DNA from: JBKEBQ01 sp047973225
GTDB taxonomy: Bacteria > Bacillota_I > Bacilli_A > Erysipelotrichales > Erysipelotrichaceae
Assembly: GCA_047973225.1 (NCBI GenBank)
Contig: JBKEBQ010000026.1
Span: 1-49,616 of the forward strand
Length of the DNA stretch: 49,616 bases
Reading direction: 5' to 3'
A program made the position numbers and the translations under genes. Shown in pieces: positions 6,871-16,025 of the stretch; positions within the stretch are counted from its first letter, which is position 1, and each line of letters starts with the position of its first letter. The notes below the pieces were generated by a model that saw nothing but the letters and a program-made list of their open reading frames with translations, had not been told where the DNA came from and searched no databases.

Positions 6871-7470
6871 CTAATCATCATTACTTTCGACGATCATCAA
6901 TACACCATATTTTATTTCGAGTATTGCTTCACCAATTACTTCATTAGAAATGGTATAAACATCTTTTTCATCAAGTTGTTGTTCGCTTAAGGGGTACGCA
7001 ACACCTTGTATGCTAATTTTACTCGGCGCAAGCGCAAACAACGAAACATACTTACTTCTTTTCAATAATTTATGAATTCCTTTTTTTAATTTGTAAATGC
7101 AATTTTGATCATCTAAAATCGTAAATCTGACATCTTGATAAGCTAACATATTATAAATAGCAATAAAATGATCCAAGCGTCCCCCGCTAACACCGCAAAT
7201 AAATACTTCATCATAGTGTTGAAATGCATAGCGTAACGCACATTCGCTATCACTCTCGTTTTTATGAGAAGGCAACTCTAGTATTTTATATTGATTTGCT
7301 AATGTTTTCTTCTCTTTTTCACTTATACTATCAAAATCACCAATGGCAATATCTATCGGATAGTCTTGTTCATGTAATAAAATTGCTCCTTTTTCGACAC
7401 CAATATAGGCATCAACTTCAATGTTAATAATTTTTTTCGCATTGGATGAAACGATCAAAACACGCTTCAT
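6871..7470 (-). CDS. thiN: Thiamine pyrophosphokinase
   Basis: A 199-residue cytoplasmic enzyme that converts thiamine plus ATP to thiamine diphosphate. Family marks are IDIAIGDFDSIS near residue 40, the acidic NESDSECAL, and GVSGGRLDHFIA. The C-terminal half is the beta-rich thiamine-binding domain. Length is slightly short of the usual 210-220 residues. It is the last gene of the priA operon and overlaps rpe by 4 bases (ATGA), implying translational coupling. No TPP riboswitch is present here; expression appears to follow the operon. Confidence 0.93.
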   Translation of the reverse strand: MKRVLIVSSNAKKIINIEVDAYIGVEKGAILLHEQDYPIDIAIGDFDSISEKEKKTLANQYKILELPSHKNESDSECALRYAFQHYDEVFICGVSGGRLDHFIAIYNMLAYQDVRFTILDDQNCIYKLKKGIHKLLKRSKYVSLFALAPSKISIQGVAYPLSEQQLDEKDVYTISNEVIGEAILEIKYGVLMIVESNDD

Positions 7471-8117
7471 CGCAAACTCTTTACGCGCTCAATAATATCT
7501 CCACGAAAAATATAACTGCCAGCAACCAAAACATCAACACCTGCTTGTTTACACAATACTGCCGTTTCTTGATGTATCCCCCCATCCACTTCTATTACAT
7601 AAGAGCATGCATGATCGCGACGATACGCATCCAAGTATTGGATTTTGTCTAAAGCAACAGGCATAAATATCTGCCCACCAAATCCTGGTTCTACACTCAT
7701 AACCAGCACCAAATCGACGATATCTAAAACTGGCGCAAGTACACGCACATTGGTATTGGGCTTGATTGTGACACCACATTTTGTATCTTTTTTTATTTCC
7801 AACAATAGCTTTCGGCATGCTTCTATATTCTCCATTGCTTCAAAATGAATGTTAATCATATCCGCACCGGCATCTTGAAAAGATTTATAACAATTTTCAG
7901 GCTTCTCCACCATCAAGTGGACATCCATAAACATTTTAGTTTTCTTTTTAAACCCTTTTAAAATATCAGGTCCAAATGTTAAATTAGGAACAAAATGATT
8001 ATCCATAACATCAAAATGTATCCATTCTGCTTCGCTTTGCATCAGTACTTCAAGACTCACATCGACATGCGCATAATCCAATGACAAAACAGAAGGAGCA
8101 ACTATAGTCTTTTTCAT
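7467..8117 (-). CDS. rpe: Ribulose-phosphate 3-epimerase
   Basis: A 216-residue TIM-barrel enzyme that interconverts ribulose 5-phosphate and xylulose 5-phosphate in the pentose phosphate pathway. Signatures are SVLSLDY near the start, HFDVMDNHFVPNLTFGP with the metal-binding His and Asp, DVHLMVEKPE, VMSVEPGFGGQIF, and EVDGGIHQET. Length is standard. It lies 11 bases downstream of rsgA and overlaps thiN. The rsgA-rpe-thiN order matches the Bacillus arrangement as I recall it. Confidence 0.97.
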   Translation of the reverse strand: MKKTIVAPSVLSLDYAHVDVSLEVLMQSEAEWIHFDVMDNHFVPNLTFGPDILKGFKKKTKMFMDVHLMVEKPENCYKSFQDAGADMINIHFEAMENIEACRKLLLEIKKDTKCGVTIKPNTNVRVLAPVLDIVDLVLVMSVEPGFGGQIFMPVALDKIQYLDAYRRDHACSYVIEVDGGIHQETAVLCKQAGVDVLVAGSYIFRGDIIERVKSLR

Positions 8118-8128
8118 TTTAATACCTC

Positions 8129-8989
8129 CTAGTATTTTGATTCTAAAGTTTTTATATATTCCATAACTTCTTTATAATGAAGGTAGCGATATTTCACAAT
8201 ATCTCCGGATTCTACTTTTGCGCGAATCGCGCAAGCCGGCTCGTCAATATGTAAACAATCGTTGAATTTGCACATTCCATTATATATCCGAAAATCAGGA
8301 ATAACTTGTGCCAATCGCAATCCTTCCACATCACTAAAGTCCAAAGAAGAAAAACCTGGTGTATCTGCAATCCATCCTTCGTACAGGGAAAATAATTCAC
8401 TGTGTCTTGTTGTGTGACGACCACGTCCTAAGGCTTTGGAAATGGTTTGTGTTTTAATTTGCAAAGTATCATCCAAGCGATTTAATAAACTGGACTTACC
8501 TACTCCACTTTGACCTGTTAAGACACTTGTTTTATGGGCAACCATCTTCTTTAATGGCGCTATGTCCATATCCTTGCCACTCACATATACTTCATAACCA
8601 CTTTTTCTATAATCTTCTATTTTTTTATGAACAATGTCATCTTTATCCAATAAATCCATTTTGGTTACACACAAAATAGGTGTAATGTTCGCATTTGCGA
8701 TTAAGAAAATCAAGCGATCAATCAATACCGTTGAAAATTCTGGTTTTTTTGCACTCATCACAATAATCGCTTGATCTACATTTGCAATCAATGGTCTTTT
8801 TAATTCGTTTTGTCGAGGATGAATACGTTGAATACCATAGACATCTTCTAATTTTTCAAAGTCAACTACATCACCAACAACCGGACTCTTTCCTTTGCGC
8901 AATTTTCCCATTGCGACACACTCATAGCGTCGTTCCTTAGAAAACACTTCGTATCGATTGGAAATAATGCGGATAATGATACCTATCAT
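8129..8989 (-). CDS. rsgA: Ribosome small subunit-dependent GTPase RsgA
   Basis: A 286-residue circularly permuted GTPase that acts in late 30S maturation. An N-terminal OB-fold precedes the permuted motifs: TKMD (G4) near residue 119, then the P-loop GQSGVGKSS (G1), then DTPGFSSLD (G3). The C-terminal zinc finger ligands lie in CKFNDCLHIDEPAC. The ATG overlaps the prkC stop by 4 bases. In other Firmicutes RsgA is reported as a substrate of the PASTA kinase, and here the genes are directly coupled. Confidence 0.97.
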   Translation of the reverse strand: MIGIIIRIISNRYEVFSKERRYECVAMGKLRKGKSPVVGDVVDFEKLEDVYGIQRIHPRQNELKRPLIANVDQAIIVMSAKKPEFSTVLIDRLIFLIANANITPILCVTKMDLLDKDDIVHKKIEDYRKSGYEVYVSGKDMDIAPLKKMVAHKTSVLTGQSGVGKSSLLNRLDDTLQIKTQTISKALGRGRHTTRHSELFSLYEGWIADTPGFSSLDFSDVEGLRLAQVIPDFRIYNGMCKFNDCLHIDEPACAIRAKVESGDIVKYRYLHYKEVMEYIKTLESKY

Positions 8990-10671
8990 TTTTTATAATA
9001 GTATAACGTAATTACGTTATCTCCACTTTGAATATATAGAGAGTTTGCAAGTGGATTTTGACGAACAACAACGTTATAAATGACGCTTCCTTGTTCATGT
9101 GCAGGAACTGATATTTCTTTTAGTTCTACCGAAAATCCCATTGCCTCTAAAGCAGCTTTTGCTTCCTCAATTTTTTGTCCTTTATAATTTTCAAGTGTTG
9201 CCTTTGGGGCACTCGCAACCACAAAGCGGATCTCTTTAGCACGCGTTGGTGAAACTTTATCGCCTTCAATTAATAATGACTGCTCCAAAATGGTCCCTGG
9301 AGCAACATTTTTTGATACCTTATAATCCACGATAACACTAATTTTAGATTTAGACTCCAACAAACTTTTAACATCTTCATACATTTGCCCTACATAATCT
9401 TCAATACGTATATAATTTCCAGAGCTAATTGTAATACGGATCGAACTTCCTTTCGGAATTTTTTCACCAGCAATAGGTTTTTGTGAAATAACTAGACCTT
9501 TTTCAATATCATCCGTTAACGTTTGTTCGACTTTCTTATATAGCGTTAAACCTTTTCCTTCCAAAATGGCGCGCGCTTCTTTTTCCCCGACACCTTCTAA
9601 ATTGGGAACACTAATATATTGTGTCGGTCCGAAGCCCTCAATAATACCGGAATAATATACACCAAATCCAATTCCTGAAAGCAGCAATGTTACAACCGCA
9701 ATACCTGCGATCACCATACGCATTTTTGATTTTGGTTGTTCTTCATTTTTTATAAATGTTTCACTTTCTTGATGGTTTTCCTTTAGCGATTTAAACACCA
9801 TGGTCTCACCATTTTTTTGCTCATCAACAACATATTTGTCAACGTTTTCAAACTCTGGTCGTAAACATGCCTCCAAATCAAACAACATGTCTTTTGCATT
9901 TGGATAACGGTATAAACGATTTTTTGCTGTTGCCTTGATAATAATATTTTCCACACTTTGTAGTACTTCATTGTTTCTTTCACGAATACTGGGAAATTCT
10001 TCACGTGTATGTTTCATGGCCACCTGTACAGGATTTTCACCACTAAAAGGCACCGTTCCACTCAACAACTCAAAAAACACAACACCCAATGCATAAATAT
10101 CCATTTGAACGGTTGCCACTTCTCCACTCGTTGTTTCAGGAGCAATATAATGAGCACTTCCCATTACATTGTTTGCACTTGTCAGTTGAATCGCATCATG
10201 AGCCACAGCAATCCCAAAGTCTGTGACTTTGATTGTGCCATCATCTTTTACAAGGATATTTTGTGGTTTTATATCTCTATGAATAATATCTTTTTCGTGG
10301 GCATGAGCAATTGCTGATGTCAATTGTTGCATAATTTCAACGGATTCTCCTACCGATAATATTCCCCGTTGTCTAATCCATTGCTTTAATGTTTTTCCAC
10401 GAACATATTCCATGACCAGATAATGTTTATCTTCAAATTCACCAAAATCATAAACCTCAACAATGTTTGGATGATGCATTTTTGAAATCGCACTAGCTTC
10501 TCTTTGAAATCTCAACAAGGTAACAGGATCCAAACCCATATCCCCACGCAACACCTTAATTGCAACTTCACGGTTCAAAATGGTATCAATTGCTAAATAT
10601 ACATCTGCCATCCCTCCTGAGCCTAAGGAAGTTACAATCATATAACGATCCGCTATCATAATTTGTTTCAT
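8986..10671 (-). CDS. prkC: PASTA-domain Ser/Thr protein kinase
   Basis: A 561-residue membrane receptor kinase that senses cell-wall fragments. The kinase domain spans about residues 8-270: glycine loop GSGG, ATP lysine in VAIKV (K39), catalytic HRDIKPQN (D133), DFG at 151-153, and APE near 177. A juxtamembrane linker leads to one transmembrane helix (about 319-340). Three extracellular PASTA repeats follow (about 352-418, 420-488, 490-558). It overlaps both neighbours by 4 bases, placing it as a coupled pair with its phosphatase. Expected substrates include division and wall-synthesis proteins; SepF, DivIVA and MurG-type genes are in this window, but phosphorylation is not visible from sequence. 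Confidence 0.96.
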   Translation of the reverse strand: MKQIMIADRYMIVTSLGSGGMADVYLAIDTILNREVAIKVLRGDMGLDPVTLLRFQREASAISKMHHPNIVEVYDFGEFEDKHYLVMEYVRGKTLKQWIRQRGILSVGESVEIMQQLTSAIAHAHEKDIIHRDIKPQNILVKDDGTIKVTDFGIAVAHDAIQLTSANNVMGSAHYIAPETTSGEVATVQMDIYALGVVFFELLSGTVPFSGENPVQVAMKHTREEFPSIRERNNEVLQSVENIIIKATAKNRLYRYPNAKDMLFDLEACLRPEFENVDKYVVDEQKNGETMVFKSLKENHQESETFIKNEEQPKSKMRMVIAGIAVVTLLLSGIGFGVYYSGIIEGFGPTQYISVPNLEGVGEKEARAILEGKGLTLYKKVEQTLTDDIEKGLVISQKPIAGEKIPKGSSIRITISSGNYIRIEDYVGQMYEDVKSLLESKSKISVIVDYKVSKNVAPGTILEQSLLIEGDKVSPTRAKEIRFVVASAPKATLENYKGQKIEEAKAALEAMGFSVELKEISVPAHEQGSVIYNVVVRQNPLANSLYIQSGDNVITLYYYKK

Positions 10672-11402
10672 TTTTTTATCCCCCTCTTTATCAAGATGAT
10701 ACTTACATTATCAAATCCACCTACTAATAAACTAGCATCTCGTAGCTCTTCAGTTTGCTTTTCAATAGTATCTTTTGATTTTAATATGTCACAAATTTTT
10801 TGTTCGCTTACAAATCCATGCAATCCATCACTACAAATTAATAGCGTTTGATAATCCTCCCTAATTTTATGAATTTCAACTCTTACATTATTCCATATCC
10901 CTAAAGCGTTGGTAAGCGTCGTCGCTTTGGGATGCAGTGCTACATCTCGATCCTTAAGATCTCCCGCTTTCATCAAATCAGCTGCCAAATTGTGATCTTC
11001 TGTCAAACTAATGAGTTCATTGTAAAGTGCATACACGCGTGAATCCCCACAATGAAAAATATAAGTATAACGCGCATTCATAAACACGCCAGCAACCGTT
11101 GTTCCCATTCCTTTTAAATTCCGTGATTTTGTCGACTGCGTGAAAATGTCATCGTTTGCCTGCTTGACAACTTCTGTTATCCATTTACGGGTATCCTTAT
11201 CATTGTGTGTTGCAGGCTTTTGTAGAAATGCGTCTGCCAAAGAATTACAGGCAATATGACTTGCAACATCCCCCGCATTCCCTCCACCAATGCCATCACA
11301 CACAATTGCTAAATACTCTTGGTGCGTATTTTTGTCGTAGTAGATACTGTCTTGATTGTCTTTGCGAACCAATCCCTTTTCACTTAGTCCATAAATATTC
11401 AT
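10668..11402 (-). CDS. stp: PP2C-family protein phosphatase
   Basis: A 244-residue metal-dependent Ser/Thr phosphatase, the partner of PrkC (also called prpC). PP2C motifs are the N-terminal SEKGLVRKDNQD, the metal-binding CDGIGGGNAGD, the core FHCGDSRVYAL, ICSDGLHG, and the terminal GGFDNVSIILI. It overlaps rlmN upstream and prkC downstream by 4 bases each, so the pair should be made in fixed ratio. Confidence 0.95.
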   Translation of the reverse strand: MNIYGLSEKGLVRKDNQDSIYYDKNTHQEYLAIVCDGIGGGNAGDVASHIACNSLADAFLQKPATHNDKDTRKWITEVVKQANDDIFTQSTKSRNLKGMGTTVAGVFMNARYTYIFHCGDSRVYALYNELISLTEDHNLAADLMKAGDLKDRDVALHPKATTLTNALGIWNNVRVEIHKIREDYQTLLICSDGLHGFVSEQKICDILKSKDTIEKQTEELRDASLLVGGFDNVSIILIKRGIKK

Positions 11403-12448
11403 TCGTCATAGCTCCCTTTTTTCATTTTTTTTGCTCGTAATTGACCGCAAGCCGCATCAATATCACTTCCGTGCTCCTTGCGAATCGTGCACCGTACTCC
11501 CAATTTCATAAGCTCATCGTAAAACCTCATTGCATGTACTCGATCAACACCAATAAATTTACCTTCCTCAATTTTATTATAGGGAATTAAATTAATATAA
11601 TAATGGTGCCCTTTCAACAATTTTGCAAGTTGAAACGCATGTTCTTTTTGGTCATTTACATCTTTTAATAATATATATTCAAACGTCAACCGACGATTGT
11701 TTAATATCTCGTATCTTCTTAATGCATCCATCAATTCTTGCAAGGGGTACGCTTGATTGATAGGCATTAACGTAGTTCGTAATGCATCATTTGGCGCATG
11801 CAATGAAATCGCTAAGTTATATTGATATTGCGCTTTTGCAAACCGTTTTATCTTAGGGACAATGCCACATGTTGATATTGTAATATGTCTTGCACCAATC
11901 GCCAATCCATTGTCATCATTCATGATGGATAAAAACTTCATGACGTTATCATAATTATCAAAAGGTTCCCCAATGCCCATGACAACAATGTGACTAACGC
12001 GTTCTTTATAGATATCTAAATCTTGCTGAATATACATGATTTGAGCTACCATTTCAGCCGTTTCTAAATCTCGCTGTTTTTTTAATTGACCACTCGCACA
12101 AAAAGTACACCCCATATTACATCCAACCTGTGATGAAACACAGACACTTTTTCCATACTCAAAATTCATCAAAACGCTCTCAACAAAAATTCCATCTTGC
12201 AATTTGAATAAATATTTAACAGTGCCATCCTTCGCTTCTTGGCGGTCAACAAGTTCTGGTAACGACAATAAGAAATGTGATTTCAAAAAATCTCTAGTTT
12301 CTAAATTTAAATCGCTCATTTCATCAAAAGAAGTAACCTTATTGCGATACAACCATTTGAATATTTGTCTACCGCGAAAAGCTTTCCACCCTTGTGAAAT
12401 TACCATTTCTTGAAGATCTATATAATCATAATTAAAAATATCTATCAT
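11399..12448 (-). CDS. rlmN: 23S rRNA/tRNA adenine-C2 methyltransferase RlmN
   Basis: A 349-residue radical SAM enzyme that methylates C2 of A2503 in 23S rRNA and of A37 in some tRNAs. The [4Fe-4S] motif CNMGCTFC has cysteines at 110, 114 and 117. GIGEPFDNYDNV and the C-terminal AACGQL, whose cysteine (about 334) should carry the methyl group, are both present. Length is normal. It lies 22 bases downstream of rsmB. Confidence 0.96.
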   Translation of the reverse strand: MIDIFNYDYIDLQEMVISQGWKAFRGRQIFKWLYRNKVTSFDEMSDLNLETRDFLKSHFLLSLPELVDRQEAKDGTVKYLFKLQDGIFVESVLMNFEYGKSVCVSSQVGCNMGCTFCASGQLKKQRDLETAEMVAQIMYIQQDLDIYKERVSHIVVMGIGEPFDNYDNVMKFLSIMNDDNGLAIGARHITISTCGIVPKIKRFAKAQYQYNLAISLHAPNDALRTTLMPINQAYPLQELMDALRRYEILNNRRLTFEYILLKDVNDQKEHAFQLAKLLKGHHYYINLIPYNKIEEGKFIGVDRVHAMRFYDELMKLGVRCTIRKEHGSDIDAACGQLRAKKMKKGSYDE

Positions 12449-12470
12449 ATTTCACCTTTTTTGTTATTTA

Positions 12471-13763
12471 TTATATCATTTTTATTTTTCTTTGTATGGT
12501 TTTATCCTGTATGTTTTGCATTTTTGCCATATAAAAGCCATCACAATTATGTTCATATGGGAAAATGGTTTTTTCTTCCAACAAACAATACTCCCCATGC
12601 TTACTTAAAAACTTCGCAATTTGTTGTTCGTTTTCCTTTTTGTTCAGAGTGCACGTGGAATATACAAAAATACCCTTTGGTTTCACCATCTTAGCACCTT
12701 CTTCTAATAAAGAAGCCTGTGTTTCGATAATACCATCCATATCTTCACTCTTCATGTGAAACTTAATATCTCCTTTACGTTTTAAAACTCCATATCCACT
12801 GCATGGAGCATCTAAGAGCACACGATCAAATGATGCTACTTCATAATGCTTCGAGACTTGCGTAGCATCTAGTAGAAAAGCATCAACATGAATACACCCC
12901 AAACGCCGCATACTCGCTTTTATTAAGTCTACGCGGTGCGCATGTAAATCAAGCGCAATGATCTTCCCTGTATTTTTCATTAACGCTGCGATATGTCCTG
13001 TTTTTGAACCCGGAGCTGCACACATGTCTAAAATATATTCATCTTTTTGCGGATCTAAAAAGGGAGCGACCAATTGACTTGCCTCATCTTGTATACTAAT
13101 TTTGCCATCACGGAAATGCGTATTGGTCGCAGCAACGCTACCCTTACCACAAAATAAAAGTGCATCTTTTCCAAGCAGTCCTTCGCGATATAATCCAGAA
13201 ATGCTCAGCAACTCTTTTTTTGAGGTCTTAATCGTATTAACACGTAGACTCTGTGTTGGTGTTAAAAGACTATCGCGACACAATTTTGCACTAACGCTTT
13301 CCCCATATTGCTTATTCCACATCTTCACAATCCACAATGGCATAGATGTTTCAATCGATAATTTTTCATCATCACTACTTTCAATTTTTCGGATTCCTTG
13401 TTTTATGCTTTTTCGCAATAAAGCATTGATTAACTTTTCAAATTTACCATCATATTTCCCTTTCGCAATTTCAACAGCATCATTTACAACTGCATAATTG
13501 GGTACTCTATCTAAAAACAACAATTGGTAAACACTCATATTCATCAACAATTCCATTTCTTTTTTTAGTGGTTTCTCACAAAAACTCGCCCACTGATAAG
13601 TCAACAATCGATAATTTTGCAGTGTGCCATAAACAATATTACTAATCAGTCCTTTATCTTTCATATTGACTTTTTTTAAACTTTCTTTTACTACCAAATG
13701 TGAATATTTTTTATGAATACAAATATCCATTAAAATATGATAAGCCTTTTTTCTTACATCCAT
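12471..13763 (-). CDS. rsmB: 16S rRNA cytosine-C5 methyltransferase RsmB
   Basis: A 430-residue SAM-dependent enzyme that makes m5C967 in 16S rRNA. An N-terminal NusB-like helical domain (about 1-140, including YAVVNDAVEIAK) is followed by the catalytic domain with the SAM loop LDMCAAPGSKTGHIA, the catalytic DAPCSGYG, and the second cysteine in STCTLNKKENE. It begins 8 bases after priA. In Bacillus, from memory, def and fmt sit between priA and rsmB; they are absent at this junction. Confidence 0.95.
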   Translation of the reverse strand: MDVRKKAYHILMDICIHKKYSHLVVKESLKKVNMKDKGLISNIVYGTLQNYRLLTYQWASFCEKPLKKEMELLMNMSVYQLLFLDRVPNYAVVNDAVEIAKGKYDGKFEKLINALLRKSIKQGIRKIESSDDEKLSIETSMPLWIVKMWNKQYGESVSAKLCRDSLLTPTQSLRVNTIKTSKKELLSISGLYREGLLGKDALLFCGKGSVAATNTHFRDGKISIQDEASQLVAPFLDPQKDEYILDMCAAPGSKTGHIAALMKNTGKIIALDLHAHRVDLIKASMRRLGCIHVDAFLLDATQVSKHYEVASFDRVLLDAPCSGYGVLKRKGDIKFHMKSEDMDGIIETQASLLEEGAKMVKPKGIFVYSTCTLNKKENEQQIAKFLSKHGEYCLLEEKTIFPYEHNCDGFYMAKMQNIQDKTIQRKIKMI

Positions 13764-13771
13764 ATACGCTC

Positions 13772-15937
13772 CTATTCTATATGCAGTGGATTGATATCAA
13801 TCTCTAATATGGTCTTGCACTTTTGTTGTAAATGAAGATCTTTTAGCAAGCTTACCTGTGTTTGTAAATTCTCTAAATTTTGTGATTTCAAAAGTAATCT
13901 TGCCTGATAGCTGTCTTTTCTTTTCAATAAAGATGCCGGCCCTACAATCCGAATATCTTTATCCTTTATATATTCTTTCATATCACTCGCTTCTTTAAAT
14001 GTAAGTGATTCTTGTTTGCTTTTGAATATAATACTTGCCAAATAATAATATGGAGGATATTTCCCAACATGACGAAATTGCATTTCTTGTTTGAAGAAAT
14101 CAAAATAACTATGTTTTTCTACACAGCGAATCGCATAATGCTTAGGATCATATACTTGGATATATACCTCTCCATCAATCAATCCTCTTCCACTTCTACC
14201 GCTTGCCTGTGTTAATAAATCAAAGTTCATTTCCACGCTTTGATAATTATTTCTTGCAAGCAAAGCATCTCCATTCACGATACCAACCAAACTCACACGT
14301 TCAAAATCAAGTCCTTTGGAAATCATCTGTGTTCCAAGTAAAATGTCATAATCGCCTTTTCCAAATGCGGATAACATTTTTTTATGCGCACCTTTTTTTT
14401 TCGTTGTATCAGCATCCATGCGTAAAATTTTTGCTGTTGGAAATAAGGATTGTATATGTTCTTGCAAACGCTGTGTTCCGAGTCCCGTTTGTCTTATATT
14501 ATGACCATGGCACTGTGGACAATGTAATTTTACGGTTTCCTGATATCCACAAGTGTGACAAAGCAAACGATTGTTTGTCTTATGATAATTCAATGTCAAA
14601 TCACAATGCGCACATTTTTGCACATGTCCACAATCAACACACCGTAACATTGGTGCATACCCTCTTCTATTCAGTAAAATGATGGATTGTTCATGACGAT
14701 GTAAGCACTCATACAATGCGCATTTCAAAACTTCACTCAAAACATAGTCTCCACCATTTTTCATTTCTTTTTTCATATCAACTATGTGTATTCGTGGTGG
14801 ATTATCAAAAATTCTTTTTTTTAACTCAATAAGTTGATATATCCCTTTATATGCACGTGCATAAGACTCCAACGAAGGTGTTGCGCTGGCTAAAACAAGA
14901 GGACATTGATGATATTGTGCACGGGCATTGGCAATATCTCGACAATGATAACGAGGACTATTGGACTGCTTGTAACTTTGGTCGTGTTCTTCATCCATAA
15001 TAATAAGCCCCAAACGATCAAAGGGCATAAACACAGCACTTCTAGTTCCTACAACAATCGAAACCTGTTGTTTTTTTACGAGTTGAAATTGTTCGTATTT
15101 TTCTTGATTATTCAATTCTGAGTGATAAATTGCGACATCTTCGCCAAAGCGTGCTTTTACACGATCCAACATTTGTGGTGTTAAAGAAATTTCTGGAACC
15201 AGAATGAGTACTTGTTTTCCTTCCTTAAGAACTTGCGAAGCAAGCCTTAAAAACACTTCTGTTTTCCCTGAACCCGTTACTCCATGAAGCAAATGCACGT
15301 GATAAGCGCGCTTGTTTTGTATCATTTGAATCGCTTTCATCTGTTCCTCATTAAGTGACACCACTTTATCTTTGACTTTTGATGTAAATAGGTTTGCGCT
15401 GGCTTCGCGTGCTACTAAAATAGTGGCTCCCTCATCAAGCAAACGCTGTAAGCAAGAAAACCGCTTATTGAAATCCGAGCGTTTTACTTCCTTCACTTTC
15501 ATCATATAAGTGAGTGCTTCTTGTTGTTTCTTGCCTTTCATTGGTACACTTTTAACATAGATAACATATATATCTTTTTTAATCTTTAGATTGGATCTTT
15601 TGGGTTTTAATTTACTTGGTAACATTACTTGAAAGCAACAAATCAATGGTGCCACACAAGCCTTTGCCATGTAGTGTGCTAAGGCAAAAGACTCATCATT
15701 TAATAATGGCTCATCATCGACACAGGAAAGAATTGGTTGAATTTTATAAGTTAAATTTGCTTTTTGTGTTTCGCTCATTTCATAAGTTTTCACAACAAAA
15801 CCCATAATTTCGCGATTGGCAAAACGCACAAAAACACGCATGCCAGCGCGCAAATTTTCATTTTTATATGTGTAGGTAAACGAGCGATCAACAGCCAATG
15901 ACGAATACTCGATATATACTTCTGCTACTTTCATCAT
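13772..15937 (-). CDS. priA: Primosomal replication restart helicase PriA
   Basis: A roughly 720-residue superfamily 2 helicase that reloads the replisome at stalled forks. The N-terminal DNA-binding domain starts KVAEVYIEYSS. The helicase part has the Walker A GVTGSGKTE, the DEEH box MDEEHDQSY, and SATPSLES. A zinc module holds paired cysteines from CVDCGHVQKCAHC to CPQC. GLGTQRLQE follows. The frame opens at 15949, but an extended -10 just upstream would start transcription at that ATG, so I prefer ATG 15937 (or 15934), preceded by GGAAG. It heads the operon that ends with thiN. Confidence 0.95.
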   Translation of the reverse strand: MMKVAEVYIEYSSLAVDRSFTYTYKNENLRAGMRVFVRFANREIMGFVVKTYEMSETQKANLTYKIQPILSCVDDEPLLNDESFALAHYMAKACVAPLICCFQVMLPSKLKPKRSNLKIKKDIYVIYVKSVPMKGKKQQEALTYMMKVKEVKRSDFNKRFSCLQRLLDEGATILVAREASANLFTSKVKDKVVSLNEEQMKAIQMIQNKRAYHVHLLHGVTGSGKTEVFLRLASQVLKEGKQVLILVPEISLTPQMLDRVKARFGEDVAIYHSELNNQEKYEQFQLVKKQQVSIVVGTRSAVFMPFDRLGLIIMDEEHDQSYKQSNSPRYHCRDIANARAQYHQCPLVLASATPSLESYARAYKGIYQLIELKKRIFDNPPRIHIVDMKKEMKNGGDYVLSEVLKCALYECLHRHEQSIILLNRRGYAPMLRCVDCGHVQKCAHCDLTLNYHKTNNRLLCHTCGYQETVKLHCPQCHGHNIRQTGLGTQRLQEHIQSLFPTAKILRMDADTTKKKGAHKKMLSAFGKGDYDILLGTQMISKGLDFERVSLVGIVNGDALLARNNYQSVEMNFDLLTQASGRSGRGLIDGEVYIQVYDPKHYAIRCVEKHSYFDFFKQEMQFRHVGKYPPYYYLASIIFKSKQESLTFKEASDMKEYIKDKDIRIVGPASLLKRKDSYQARLLLKSQNLENLQTQVSLLKDLHLQQKCKTILEIDINPLHIE

Positions 15938-15954
15938 ATTCACTTCCATGTACT

Positions 15955-15963
15955 ATCATACCA
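15955..15963 (-). promoter_or_regulatory. Extended -10 promoter of the priA operon
   Basis: TGG-TATGAT on the minus strand (15963-15955), no clear -35. The expected start of transcription is about 15949. Confidence 0.5.
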
Positions 15964-15994
15964 TAGCTTTCACCACATAAAAAGATGAGACAAG

Positions 15995-16025
15995 AAAAAA
16001 GATTGCGCAATTGTCAATCTTTTTT
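15995..16025 (-). terminator. Terminator of the SPFH/NfeD operon, overlapping its stop codon
   Basis: AAAAAAGATTG (15995-16005) pairs with CAATCTTTTTT (16015-16025). The right arm includes the stop and last three codons of the SPFH gene. A T-run follows on the minus strand, with mirrored symmetry on plus. Confidence 0.8.
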
